Notes: generated from the sequence alone by a model not told the origin. A DNA stretch of 64,000 nt from Pseudanabaena sp. BC1403 (GCF_002914585.1 NZ_PDDM01000008.1:124001-188000); one strand, 5' to 3'; counted from the first letter of the stretch, positions 8,757-17,663 are shown. Program-made: numbers and translations.

Positions 8757-11516
8757 ATGACAGAAACACCTAACATCAAATTTATTGATTCGGAAATTAC
8801 CTTAACAAATTGCGATCGCGAGCCGATTCATATTCCTGGAACAATTCAACCTCATGGAATATTAATGGTTTTATCTCCATCAGACTTTTTGATTAAACAG
8901 GTTAGTGCCAATACCATTGATATCCTCGGCATCGAGCCTAAGGCAATATTAGATAGTCCTTTAGTAGATTTGATCGGGATTGATAGCATCGCCGCTATTC
9001 AAGCTAGCCTAATGCGTGAATTTGAGCAGACAAATCCCCTAAAACTTATCTTAACTATCAAAGATACATCTCCTCAGAGCTTTAATGGCATCGTCCACCT
9101 TGCAAAAAGTGGAGAGATCGTCCTAGAACTCGAACCAATGGAATCGCCTACCAGCGATCGCACTTTTTCTCATTTTTATTACAGTTTCCATAAGATTTTG
9201 GCAAAGATTCAATGGACACAAACCCTTGAAGAACTTTGTACATTAGTGGTGAAAGAAGTAAAGCAACTAACAGGGTGCGATCGTGTGATGATCTACCGCT
9301 TTAAAGAAAACGGCGATGGTTGGATTGTCGCTGAGGCAAAGCAACCAGAAATGGAAAGCTTTTTGGGATTGCAATATCCGCATACAGATATTCCCATACA
9401 AGCAAGATATCTTTATACAATCAATTGGTTACGCTTTCTTGTTGATATTAATGCTCAACCAGTTGGCTTAGTTACTAGTGATCCTCAAGATTCAGAGATG
9501 CCTGTAAAGCTTTTAGACATGAGTCATTGCGTGTTACGAAGCATCTCGCCTATTCATATCGAATATTTAAAAAATATGGGAGTTGGCGCATCAATGTCAG
9601 TCTCATTGATCCAGCAAAAACACCTATGGGGACTGATTGTCTGCCACCATAACAGCGCCAAATATATTCCCTATGAAATTCGTACTGTTTGTGAATTCTT
9701 GGGGCATTTACTGTCTAGTGAGCTAGCCGCTAAGGAAGCCAATGAAAATCTTGACTATAAGCTGCAACTCAAAACTATCCAGAGCAAGTTTGTTGAGAGA
9801 CTGATTGAAACAATGGATTTCTTAGCTGCTTCACAAACAATGCCAGATGGACTATTGCAGTTTACTGGTGCTCAGGGAGCAGCTATCTGTGATGGCGTAA
9901 ATATTACGCTCATCGGCACAACTCCCAATAAAAGTCAAATATTCGGTTTATTAGAATGGCTACCTTCCCGAATTAAGAATGATCTATTTGTGACCGATGG
10001 GCTATCTTTACAATATCCAGATGCTGGAGTTTACAAAGATAGTGCTAGCGGACTACTAGCGATGGTAATCTCTCAGATCAGAAATCTCCATATACTCTGG
10101 TTTCGACCTGAAATCTTGCAAACAGTAACTTGGGCTGGTGAACCGAATAAGCAAAAGAAGATAGAAACAGATGGTTCGGTGACACTCACACCTCGTCAGT
10201 CCTTTGCTGCATGGGAAGAGTCAGTTAGATTTAAATCTACGCCTTGGTTGCCCAGTGAAATCAATGGGGCGATCAAGCTTAGAGAGGTTCTCCAAGATAT
10301 TACAGGGCGTAACCAAGCGGAAGAACAGCTAAAGCAAGCTAACGAAGAACTATTGCGGGCTACCCGTCTCAAAGATGAATTTCTTGCTAATATGAGTCAT
10401 GAACTACGGACACCACTCAATTCTATTTTAGGAATGAATGAATCTCTACAAGAAGGAATATTTGGGAGCATTAATCAACAACAACTTAAAGCATTACAAA
10501 CTATTGAGAATAGCAGTAATCATCTTTTAGCTTTGATCAATGACATTCTCGATGTGGCAAAGATCGAGTCTGGACAAGTTGAACTGAATCTAACTTCCGT
10601 CAATATCAAAAAATTATGTCAATCAAGTTTAGTATTCATCAAGCAGCAAGCTCTAACAAGGCGAATTCAATTAATCGAAAAAATCCCTAGTCGTCTGCCA
10701 GAAACAATGCTTGATGAGAGGCGTATCCGTCAGGTCTTGATCAATCTTCTAAATAATGCTGTTAAATTCACTCCCGAAGGAGGGACAATCACACTAGAAG
10801 TATCACTCGTTAAGCTTGCTGAATACTCAGAGTCTTCAGTTTTTCTCAGAATATCTGTAATTGACACAGGAATAGGAATATCCCCAGAGAATATTCAAAA
10901 ACTCTTTAAACCTTTTGTTCAAATCGATAGTGCCCTAAACCGTCAATATCAGGGGACTGGCTTAGGGTTAACATTAGTAAAACGCCTGGTCGAAATCCAC
11001 GGAGGGCATGTCAGCCTAACCAGTAAGTTGGATGAAGGCAGTTGCTTTACGATAAATCTTCCATTTTGTTCAGATTTATCTGTCACTGAAGTATTACCTG
11101 AGTTCGACTCACAAGGAGAGTCTATCTTGGAGCAGAGTCAATCACAGCAAGTAAAATCACCCTTAATCTTGCTTGCAGAGGATAACGAAGCCAACATCAT
11201 GACAATTTCCAGCTATCTCGCAGCCAAAGAATGTCAGATTATAGTGGCTAAAAATGGTGTTGACGCGATCGCCATTACTAAAAGCGAGCGTCCAGATTTG
11301 ATTTTGATGGATATCCAAATGCCTGTGATGGATGGACTCGAAGCAATCACTCAAATTCGCCTCGATCCTAGTTTGGTTGACATTCCGATTATCGCCTTAA
11401 CAGCTCTAGCGATGGAAGGCGATCGCGATCGCTGTTTGGCGGCTGGCGCTAATGAATACATGAGCAAACCGATCAAACTAAAACAATTAGATATTTTAGT
11501 GCAACAATTGCTCTAA
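8757..11516 (+). CDS. Bacteriophytochrome-type hybrid histidine kinase
   Basis: This 919-residue light-sensing kinase has, in order, a PAS domain (about 10-120), GAF (140-320), PHY (330-505), HisKA (about 540-610, phosphoacceptor in NMSHELRTPLNS), HATPase (655-775) and a C-terminal receiver (800-917, LILMDIQMPVMDG). Cys19 in NCDREPIHIPG is the biliverdin-attachment position of bacteriophytochromes. The GAF segment reads SPIHIEYL, lacking the Cys used by Cph1, so biliverdin rather than phycocyanobilin is the expected chromophore; the DIP motif is HTDIPIQAR. The kinase-receiver half is closely similar to that of the kinase at 48997. Output partners are not adjacent. Confidence 0.93.
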   Translation: MTETPNIKFIDSEITLTNCDREPIHIPGTIQPHGILMVLSPSDFLIKQVSANTIDILGIEPKAILDSPLVDLIGIDSIAAIQASLMREFEQTNPLKLILTIKDTSPQSFNGIVHLAKSGEIVLELEPMESPTSDRTFSHFYYSFHKILAKIQWTQTLEELCTLVVKEVKQLTGCDRVMIYRFKENGDGWIVAEAKQPEMESFLGLQYPHTDIPIQARYLYTINWLRFLVDINAQPVGLVTSDPQDSEMPVKLLDMSHCVLRSISPIHIEYLKNMGVGASMSVSLIQQKHLWGLIVCHHNSAKYIPYEIRTVCEFLGHLLSSELAAKEANENLDYKLQLKTIQSKFVERLIETMDFLAASQTMPDGLLQFTGAQGAAICDGVNITLIGTTPNKSQIFGLLEWLPSRIKNDLFVTDGLSLQYPDAGVYKDSASGLLAMVISQIRNLHILWFRPEILQTVTWAGEPNKQKKIETDGSVTLTPRQSFAAWEESVRFKSTPWLPSEINGAIKLREVLQDITGRNQAEEQLKQANEELLRATRLKDEFLANMSHELRTPLNSILGMNESLQEGIFGSINQQQLKALQTIENSSNHLLALINDILDVAKIESGQVELNLTSVNIKKLCQSSLVFIKQQALTRRIQLIEKIPSRLPETMLDERRIRQVLINLLNNAVKFTPEGGTITLEVSLVKLAEYSESSVFLRISVIDTGIGISPENIQKLFKPFVQIDSALNRQYQGTGLGLTLVKRLVEIHGGHVSLTSKLDEGSCFTINLPFCSDLSVTEVLPEFDSQGESILEQSQSQQVKSPLILLAEDNEANIMTISSYLAAKECQIIVAKNGVDAIAITKSERPDLILMDIQMPVMDGLEAITQIRLDPSLVDIPIIALTALAMEGDRDRCLAAGANEYMSKPIKLKQLDILVQQLL

Positions 11517-11592
11517 ATCTGTGAAACTGAAGCTACTCAAACCTCTAGAGTGCTTTCCATTGATTGTTGATGCGATCTCCTTCAGCAAACCA

Positions 11593-12255
11593 TTAGCCCA
11601 CAATCAAACCATCTTGCACAAAAATTTTCCGCTTAGTTTGAGCAGCGATATCTGGCTCGTGGGTAACGATGACAATTGTGATGTCTTGAGAATTGAGATC
11701 GCTAAACAAATTCATCACCTCCTGCGAAGTTTGCGAATCTAGCGCACCCGTTGGCTCATCAGCTAGAAGTAGCGCAGGTTGATTGACCAACGAACGGGCG
11801 ATCGCCACTCGTTGTTGTTGTCCGCCAGAGAGTTGATTGGGGCGATTGGATAAGCGATCGCCTAAACCCACTTTTACTAAAGCATCTTCGGCACGCGATC
11901 GGCGTTCTTCTTTGGGAACTCCTGCATAGACCATTGGCAACATCACATTTTCTAAAGCCGTTGCTCGTGATAAGAGATTGAACTGCTGAAACACAAACCC
12001 AATGCGCTGATTGCGGATATAGGCTAAATCAGCTTTTGCTAGACTGGTTAGGTTTAGCTCTTCTAAATAATATTCGCCACCCGTAGGGCGATCGAGACAG
12101 CCAATGATATTCATTAATGTGGATTTACCAGATCCCGATGCGCCCATAATCGAGACATATTCGCCCGAGTCGATATGCAGATTAATCCCTTTGAGAATCG
12201 GGATATCAACCTCTCCGAGTCGATAACTTTTGGTGATATTTTCCATTGTAATCAT
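11593..12255 (-). CDS. MacB/LolD-type ABC transporter ATP-binding protein
   Basis: A 220-residue ATPase with Walker A GASGSGKS near residue 38, Q-loop FVFQQFNLL, signature LSGGQQQRVAIARS, Walker B LLLADEPTGALD and H-loop VTHEPDIA. It energises the permease at 12268 and adaptor at 13571 in a tripartite efflux system at the inner membrane. The gene is 12 bp after the permease stop in the same operon. A GGGAGAG sequence precedes the ATG. A remnant of a paralogue's C-terminus lies at 8621-8737. Confidence 0.95.
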   Translation of the reverse strand: MITMENITKSYRLGEVDIPILKGINLHIDSGEYVSIMGASGSGKSTLMNIIGCLDRPTGGEYYLEELNLTSLAKADLAYIRNQRIGFVFQQFNLLSRATALENVMLPMVYAGVPKEERRSRAEDALVKVGLGDRLSNRPNQLSGGQQQRVAIARSLVNQPALLLADEPTGALDSQTSQEVMNLFSDLNSQDITIVIVTHEPDIAAQTKRKIFVQDGLIVG

Positions 12256-12267
12256 CGTAAGCTCTCC

Positions 12268-13530
12268 CTATTCACTTCGCAAAGCTGTAATTGGATCGAG
12301 TCTGGCAGCATTTCTGGCGGGAATCACTCCAGCGACCAACCCGACGGAAGTTGACAAACCAAACCCCAATAAGATCGAACTGGTAGAAATAATAAATGGG
12401 AACTTAAACGCAGTTGCCGCCGCAAAGGTAATCCCGATCCCGATCGCAATGCCAACGGAACCACCAACTACGGAAATAACCACCGATTCAGTCAGAAATT
12501 GAATCAAAATAGCATTGTCCGTTGCGCCTAAAGCTTTACGAACACCGATTTCACGAGTACGCTCGACTACAGAAACTAGCATGATATTGGCAATGCCGAT
12601 GCCGCCGACAATCAGCGATATCCCTGCGATCGCCACCATCATCAGCGTAAACAGACTCAAAATTGTATTGAAAGTTTTGAGGATATCCGCTTGATTAGTA
12701 ATCCGAAAATCATCATTTTCAGGAACATCAATGTTGTGACGCAACCGCAAAATATTGGCAACTTGAAACTTTACTATGTCTAATTTTGTTTCGTCCTGAC
12801 CCTTGACATAGATTCCATTAACAGAAACTCCCGTTAGCGAATTATTGCCAATGATCCGAGCGGACATTGAGGTTAAAGGAATATAAACCGCATCATCGCG
12901 ATCCTGAGGGCCTTGAGAACCCTTGGCTTCCATTACCCCAATCACATCATAAATCTCGCCTTGAATTCTGATTTTTTGACCAATGGGATTGACATTACTG
13001 GGAAATATATTTTTCCTGACTGTGGGAGCGATCACGGCGACTGATGCAGAGGACTCTAGCTCCTCATTGTTAAAATACCTACCTTCCACAGGAAAAGTAT
13101 TGCGGGCATTGGGATAACTTAAATCAGTTCCATATACTGTCGTGGAAGTATTTTTGTCACCAAATACTACTTGTGTATTGCGTTGTAAATATGCCGAGAC
13201 AATAGTTGCTGATGGGGCTTGAGTCGCGATCGCTTGAGCATCTTCCCATGTTAGCGTCGTGACCGATCCCATCCCCTGACTAACGCCGCCACTTTGGACG
13301 GCTCCAGCCATTACTTGCAAAACATCAGTGCCTAAGCCGCGAATGGATTCTTCGGTAGATTTCTGCACGCCTTGCCCGATTGAAGAAATACCAATTACCG
13401 AAGAAATCCCGATAATTACGCCCAACATAGTCAAGCCGCTACGCAGTTTGCTGCCCCAGAGAGAGGCGATCGCCATTTCCGCAATTTCCCAATAGGAAAT
13501 TTTGTGAGGGCGTAAAGTCATAGGATTCAT
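12268..13530 (-). CDS. MacB-like ABC permease (FtsX domain)
   Basis: A 420-residue permease with the MacB layout: an N-terminal transmembrane helix (GLTMLGVIIGISSVIGISS), a large periplasmic MacB_PCD domain (about 55-255), then three transmembrane helices in the FtsX domain (about 290-415). The coupling motif is VVERTREIGVRKALGA. It is the membrane core of a MacAB-type exporter for drugs, lipids or peptides. It lies between the adaptor gene (40 bp upstream) and ATPase gene. In Gram-negative systems this complex pairs with a TolC-like outer-membrane channel, which is not in this window. Confidence 0.94.
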   Translation of the reverse strand: MNPMTLRPHKISYWEIAEMAIASLWGSKLRSGLTMLGVIIGISSVIGISSIGQGVQKSTEESIRGLGTDVLQVMAGAVQSGGVSQGMGSVTTLTWEDAQAIATQAPSATIVSAYLQRNTQVVFGDKNTSTTVYGTDLSYPNARNTFPVEGRYFNNEELESSASVAVIAPTVRKNIFPSNVNPIGQKIRIQGEIYDVIGVMEAKGSQGPQDRDDAVYIPLTSMSARIIGNNSLTGVSVNGIYVKGQDETKLDIVKFQVANILRLRHNIDVPENDDFRITNQADILKTFNTILSLFTLMMVAIAGISLIVGGIGIANIMLVSVVERTREIGVRKALGATDNAILIQFLTESVVISVVGGSVGIAIGIGITFAAATAFKFPFIISTSSILLGFGLSTSVGLVAGVIPARNAARLDPITALRSE

Positions 13531-13570
13531 ACCTCGCTAATTTTAAATAAGTTGATCTTTAAATTGCTCT

Positions 13571-14920
13571 TTAGCGTGGAGCAGGCGGCAGAATCCCCCC
13601 TGAGGAACTAGATTCTTTCTTAGAAGGAGGACTGACGAGGACTTGTTCATTACCTTGGAGTCCAGATTTAACTTCCGTAAAACTGCCTGCGGTATTTCCC
13701 GTTTGGATCGCTTGGAATATTGGTTGGCGATTGTTGCCCAAAATATAAACCCCCGTTCCATCAGCTTGCTTAACTACGGCTGCATTGGGAACCAATATCG
13801 CATTATTTAAACTGCCGACCTCAAACTGAGCCTCAACATTCATGCCAGCTTTCAACTTGGCGACTTCCGTAGAAGTAATCCCCACACGCACCTCAAAACT
13901 GGTCACATTTTGGGAAACCGTTGCCTGTGGGGCGATTTGTTCGACTTTCCCTGTAAATATTTCGTTAGGGAAGGCATCAACTTTCACCTTCACTGATTGT
14001 CCTAATTTGACTTTGGCAATTTGAGCTTCCGATATATTGACGACCACTTGAAGGCGATCGTTGGCAAGGGTCAAAATTGACGAAGACGATGCCGAGTCGC
14101 TACTTCCAGACATAGAAGGACTAACAAATGCTCCGATGTCTGCATATTTTTTGATGACGAGACCATCAAAGGGCGCGACTATTTTGGTGTCGTCAAGGGA
14201 AGTTCGAGTAGTTTGTAAGCTTCCTAAGGCTGATTCTAACTTTGCGCGAGCTTCGTCAATATCTTCACTGCGCGATCCTGCTTGAGATAATCCTAACGAT
14301 TGTTGTGCTTGTAATACTGAAGCCTGAGCGGTATCGCGGGATGTAACTGCTTTTTGGTAGGTTTGTCGAGAAACTGCTCCTGATTGATAAAGAGATTGAT
14401 TGCTAAGGAGATCTTCTTCCGCCTGACGCAGTTCGACTTGAGCGCTGTTTAGCTGAGCCTTCGCCTTTGCGATCTCTTCAGGACGGTTACCTGCGATCAA
14501 CCGCTGCAAATTTGCTTCCTGTTGCGAGACTTGTGCTTCCATTTGGATGCTTTGCCCACGCAGTCCCGAATCGTCCATTTCGGCTATTAATTGACCCTGA
14601 CGTACGCGATCGCCTTCTTTTACCAGCAAAGTTTTAATTGTCCCCGTTGATTTGGGGCTGAGATTGATCGAACGCTCAACCTTGATCGTGCCATTGGCGG
14701 TAATGGTAATCGGCAGAGTTTTGCGTTCTACAGGCTGAGTGATAAGATCGCTTGGAGAATTATTTACCGATGCCGAGTTTAAAAATTGCCAGCCTACTCC
14801 GCCAACTCCTAAAAATAGCAAAAGCGCAGGTAACCCAAGTTTAAGCCATTTCCCTCTCGGCAAAGGTTTCTTATCTGGCTTCTGACTTGAAGCATTCGCA
14901 GGAACTGGATCGGATAACAT
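13571..14920 (-). CDS. MacA/HlyD-type periplasmic adaptor subunit
   Basis: A 449-residue membrane-fusion protein. One transmembrane anchor lies at about 27-49, followed by lipoyl halves (GTIKTLLVKEGDRVRQGQLIAEM and IVAPFDGLVIKK), a long coiled-coil hairpin rich in Gln/Ala between them (about 120-230), then beta-barrel and membrane-proximal domains. The C-terminal 25 residues are Ser/Pro-rich. It is the first gene of the macA-permease-ATPase operon. A TetR-type palindrome lies about 55 bp upstream (14975-14990), so the operon is probably repressed by the TetR protein at 15679. Confidence 0.94.
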   Translation of the reverse strand: MLSDPVPANASSQKPDKKPLPRGKWLKLGLPALLLFLGVGGVGWQFLNSASVNNSPSDLITQPVERKTLPITITANGTIKVERSINLSPKSTGTIKTLLVKEGDRVRQGQLIAEMDDSGLRGQSIQMEAQVSQQEANLQRLIAGNRPEEIAKAKAQLNSAQVELRQAEEDLLSNQSLYQSGAVSRQTYQKAVTSRDTAQASVLQAQQSLGLSQAGSRSEDIDEARAKLESALGSLQTTRTSLDDTKIVAPFDGLVIKKYADIGAFVSPSMSGSSDSASSSSILTLANDRLQVVVNISEAQIAKVKLGQSVKVKVDAFPNEIFTGKVEQIAPQATVSQNVTSFEVRVGITSTEVAKLKAGMNVEAQFEVGSLNNAILVPNAAVVKQADGTGVYILGNNRQPIFQAIQTGNTAGSFTEVKSGLQGNEQVLVSPPSKKESSSSGGILPPAPR

Positions 14921-14974
14921 GATTTTCCTCCAAAAAACAAAAGGAATACGTAGATATTCTTCAAAGCATTAAAA

Positions 14975-14990
14975 ATGTAAGTACTTACTT
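14975..14990. promoter_or_regulatory. Putative TetR operator upstream of the efflux operon
   Basis: The sequence ATGTAAGTACTTACTT contains the perfect 12-bp palindrome GTAAGTACTTAC. The same core is found in the 16-bp palindrome directly upstream of the TetR gene (16301-16316), with 15 of 16 positions shared. It lies 55 bp upstream of the adaptor start. Confidence 0.75.
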
Positions 14991-15120
14991 ATTAATTGAT
15001 GTTACGTGGAAGGAATTTCTGTGATAGCGAAAGTCTAGGGCTGGCAAGGGGGATTGCCCTGCTTCGCTACCAGCAAGATATTCATCATCTACGTTCCACG
15101 TAACATCAGTTAATAAGTAA
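14985..15120. repeat. Inverted-repeat element (27-bp arms)
   Basis: The arms 14985-15011 and 15094-15120 are inverted copies with one mismatch in 27 (core TGATGTTACGTGGAA). The interior holds a weaker GCTGG...CCAGC hairpin and no coding frame. The left arm overlaps the right half of the TetR operator, and the right arm directly abuts the 101-bp element at 15121. It looks like a small non-autonomous mobile element. Confidence 0.7.
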
Positions 15121-15221
15121 TACCAATTCACGAAAGTGTGAAAACACTTTTGCGAATTGAAACCAAAACCCAGTAAGGTTTTTTAAATCAAGAAATGGCT
15201 ACGCCATTTCTTGATTTGGTA
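15121..15221. repeat. 101-bp palindromic element, copy 2
   Basis: It has the same length and TACCAA/TTGGTA ends as 8430-8530, and the left half is mostly identical. The right-half hairpin has different arms (15185-15198 / 15204-15217, starting AAATCAAGAAATGG) with loop CTACG. It lies between the efflux operon and the small gene at 15236, and the right hairpin may end transcription of the latter. Confidence 0.75.
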
Positions 15222-15235
15222 TAAAAACAGTTGGA

Positions 15236-15556
15236 TTAATTAGGTGAATTAGATCTTCTAGTTAGTCGAGATGCTGACCAGAGGTTATTTCCCAATTTCG
15301 GCAAATTAGTGGTTCCATTCATGACATTGCCATTAATGACACCTTCAAATTTGCCAGCCCAACCCTCTCTCTTAGTAGACTCAATCGTAAAATTCACAAT
15401 GCGATCGCGAGAAATATTTCCTTTAAGAGATAAATGCTCGCTAGAATTAGCGAAGGTTCCACCGATCGTGTCACCATCTTGAACTATTAGCAGCGTTACC
15501 GATAGTTCGCCTAAGAAAAGCATCCAGTTACCATCAATAGTTGTTGTTTCATCCAT
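15236..15556 (-). CDS. Hypothetical small beta-rich protein
   Basis: I recognise no family. The 106-residue product has alternating hydrophobic beta-strand segments (WMLFLGELSVTLLIVQDGD, GTFANSSEHLSLKGNI, VNFTIESTKREGWAGKF), like a small lipocalin-type or extracellular sheet domain. There is no signal peptide. It has no strong ribosome-binding site of its own; its ATG overlaps the stop of the short ORF at 15549-15656, which does have one. This suggests translational coupling, or that the true gene is longer and frameshifted. It lies between TetR and the efflux operon on the same strand. Confidence 0.6.
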   Translation of the reverse strand: MDETTTIDGNWMLFLGELSVTLLIVQDGDTIGGTFANSSEHLSLKGNISRDRIVNFTIESTKREGWAGKFEGVINGNVMNGTTNLPKLGNNLWSASRLTRRSNSPN

Positions 15557-15656
15557 AAGAATGCCAGAAGAAATTACCCTCTCTGAGACTTAAGGGATTT
15601 AGGTGATGACGACCTAGAGATGTTATTCCAAAAGCCAATCGAGAAAACTTAGACAT
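15549..15656 (-). CDS. Short ORF (35 aa) coupled to the 15236 gene, or its broken N-terminus
   Basis: An AAAGGAG at 15664-15670 sits seven bases before the ATG at 15656. The peptide begins MSKFSRLAFGITSLG and ends at a TGA that overlaps the downstream ATG by eight bases (ATGGATGA type). It could be a leader peptide coupled to the next gene, or the N-terminus of one gene split by a frameshift. No family is recognised. Confidence 0.35.
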   Translation of the reverse strand: MSKFSRLAFGITSLGRHHLNPLSLREGNFFWHSYG

Positions 15657-15678
15657 AGATTTACTCCTTTTTAGTGAG

Positions 15679-16296
15679 TTAATTTTGAGTCGGTTTTGGG
15701 GCCAGCCCTTCCCATAGGGTCTCAATTAAGTTGTGAATAAAAATGGATGGCTCGACTAAGGTATGCTTCATCAATGGAAGTGCATCGGGCATTTTCTGAT
15801 CCATATTACTAGACACGATATAATTGATGATTGGACCAACAATCATGTGAGCTACGATCAGGGCATCGCACGATCGCAGATGTTTTAAAGCGATCGCTTT
15901 ATCCAAAAAGCTAGCTAGTAAATAGGTATCTCTTAGGTGCGGAGGTGGCATTGGCGGTGGATGAGGTAAATCACCTTGATTCATGAGCATAAATACTCTA
16001 GGCATCACCTCCAGATAGAATGCCAACATTTGCTCACATATCACGATCAACTCTTCCTTAATTGCCGCAGTAGGTGTTTGACTGGATAAAGTTTTGACCC
16101 ACTTTGGATTTTCTGTAATGCCGATAGCAGCCAGAAACAATGCTTGCTTAGTTGCAAAGCGCTTAAAGATAGAAGCTTCAGATATTCCAGCCTTTTCCGC
16201 GATCGCCAATGTTGATGCACCAAAACCCTCTTTTAAAAAGATTTCTCGCGCAGCAATCAGAATTTCTTCATTAGTGATTTTAGGAGGACGAGCCAT
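15679..16296 (-). CDS. TetR-family transcriptional repressor
   Basis: A 205-residue TetR protein. The N-terminal helix-turn-helix spans about residues 8-55 (ILIAAREIFLKEGFGASTLAIAEKAGISEASIFKRF), and the remainder is the helical ligand domain with a Pro-rich loop (LPHPPPMPPPHL). A perfect 16-bp palindrome lies 5 bp upstream of its ATG and recurs upstream of the efflux adaptor. I infer that it represses itself and the MacAB-like operon, as is usual for TetR regulators beside exporters. The ligand is unknown. Confidence 0.93.
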   Translation of the reverse strand: MARPPKITNEEILIAAREIFLKEGFGASTLAIAEKAGISEASIFKRFATKQALFLAAIGITENPKWVKTLSSQTPTAAIKEELIVICEQMLAFYLEVMPRVFMLMNQGDLPHPPPMPPPHLRDTYLLASFLDKAIALKHLRSCDALIVAHMIVGPIINYIVSSNMDQKMPDALPLMKHTLVEPSIFIHNLIETLWEGLAPKPTQN

Positions 16297-16300
16297 AAAT

Positions 16301-16316
16301 AAGTAAGTACTTACTT
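16301..16316. promoter_or_regulatory. Putative autoregulatory TetR operator
   Basis: AAGTAAGTACTTACTT is a perfect 16-bp palindrome directly upstream of the TetR start. Its core GTAAGTACTTAC recurs at 14977-14988 before the efflux operon. The match between two promoter positions of genes commonly regulated together is the main evidence. Confidence 0.8.
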
Positions 16317-16417
16317 TTTAATAATAGGTCTAACTCTAAGTGCTTGTCAAGTCACCTAAAGAATATAACAAATAAACCTAAAGCCTTTTGCTCACAGCTT
16401 TTGGTGTTTCGTTTCAA

Positions 16418-16966
16418 TCACGAAGGAAGTTTTTCACCTAATTGGGTGAGGTCGATCGCATGTCCTCCTGTAACCAGATAAACTGAATCAGCGATCGCAC
16501 CAATTTTACGACTCAGACCACCGAGGCGATCGCGAAATATTCTCCCTAACTTATATTCTGGTACAAGTCCCCAGCCCACCTCTTCCGCGACAAAAGTGAT
16601 ATCGACCTTACAGACTTGAATTGCTTGTAAGAGTTCTGTTTCTATTTTGCTCCAAGCCAGTTCATCCTCTTCCAAAAGATTTGCTAACCAAGTACCAAGA
16701 GAATCTACCAGAATATAATTGGAATCGCTTTTAATTCCTAAAATCGCTTTAGCGAGTTCCATGGGAACTTCCAAGGTTTGCCAATTCTCAGGACGGCGAT
16801 CGCTATGTTTTTGTAGTCGAGATTCCCATTCCGCATCATCGGGATAACAAGTTGCAGTGGCGATATAAATTACATTCTTTTGCGATCGCATTGCTAATTG
16901 CTCTGCCCATTCACTTTTGCCTGAACGAGTTGCGCCCGTCACGAGAGTAATCATCCTTGTTACCAT
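16418..16966 (-). CDS. cobU: Adenosylcobinamide kinase / adenosylcobinamide-phosphate guanylyltransferase
   Basis: This bifunctional enzyme phosphorylates adenosylcobinamide and then transfers GMP to it, late in cobalamin assembly. The protein of about 180 residues has the Walker A motif GATRSGKS near its N-terminus, followed by SEWAEQL, IYIATATCYPDDAEW and VAEEVGWGLVPEYKLGRIFRD, which carry the P2/P3 loops of the family. I chose the ATG at 16966 (MVTRMITLVTG) because the longer frame starts only with TTG and AGGGGC lies before the ATG. No other cobalamin genes are nearby. Confidence 0.93.
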   Translation of the reverse strand: MVTRMITLVTGATRSGKSEWAEQLAMRSQKNVIYIATATCYPDDAEWESRLQKHSDRRPENWQTLEVPMELAKAILGIKSDSNYILVDSLGTWLANLLEEDELAWSKIETELLQAIQVCKVDITFVAEEVGWGLVPEYKLGRIFRDRLGGLSRKIGAIADSVYLVTGGHAIDLTQLGEKLPS

Positions 16967-17087
16967 CAATTGCCCCTTGCTATACTATTACGATATCGCT
17001 CATTGGTAGTGCTAACGCCTCAACTCTAACAAGACCGAGCCTTACTTTAAACAAATTTCATCAGGACGCGATCGGCGTTAAACCATC

Positions 17088-17663
17088 ATGGTTACTCAAC
17101 TTGCCCAAAAGACCTACACCGTTGAAGAATACCTAGAACTAGAGCTAGCTTCGGAAACTCGCAGTGAATATCGTAATGGAGAAATTATTCCGATGACTGG
17201 TGGAACCCCAAACCATAATGATATTTCTGGGAATGCCTACATATTATTGAAGGCACTTTTAAAAACAAAAGAATATCGTGTGTTTCATGTTGATCAGCGT
17301 CTCTGGATTCCATCTTTAAAACAATACGCATATCCTGATGTGATGGTTGCGCCTAAGCCTCTGGAAATGCAAACTGGACGCAAAGATACGATTACTAATC
17401 CTTGCTTTATCGCGGAGGTGTTATCTAGATCCACCCAAAACTATGATCGCAGTGAAAAATTTGCCAATTATCGCACCATCGATACTTTTCAGGAATATCT
17501 CTTAATCGATCAATACCATATCCATGTTGAGCATCATGTTAAAACCGCCGTCAATCAATGGTTATTCTCAGAATACGTCGATCCAAACGTTACGATTTCT
17601 TTGCAATTCTTGGATTTGCCAATCCAAATAGCCGATCTTTACGACAATATTGAGTTTATTTAA
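17088..17663 (+). CDS. Uma2-family (DUF820) endonuclease-fold protein
   Basis: A 191-residue member of the large cyanobacterial Uma2 family, which has a PD-(D/E)XK restriction-like fold. Visible signatures are YTVEEYLELEL, YRNGEIIPMTGGTPNHN, YPDVMVAPKPL and FIAEVLSRSTQNYDRSEKF, ending YLLIDQYHIHVEHH. These hold the conserved D and ExL residues of the putative active site. The biological role of the family is not settled. It is one of three Uma2 genes in this window (also 26912 and 34164). A 25-bp-arm terminator hairpin follows directly. Confidence 0.92.
   Translation: MVTQLAQKTYTVEEYLELELASETRSEYRNGEIIPMTGGTPNHNDISGNAYILLKALLKTKEYRVFHVDQRLWIPSLKQYAYPDVMVAPKPLEMQTGRKDTITNPCFIAEVLSRSTQNYDRSEKFANYRTIDTFQEYLLIDQYHIHVEHHVKTAVNQWLFSEYVDPNVTISLQFLDLPIQIADLYDNIEFI

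Noticed and set aside
11521-11742. 73-codon ORF after the phytochrome gene
   Set aside because: It is an antisense shadow of the ABC ATPase C-terminus, which explains its similarity to the remnant at 8621.
12230-12502. 90-codon plus-strand ORF
   Set aside because: Shadow of the MacB-like permease in another frame.
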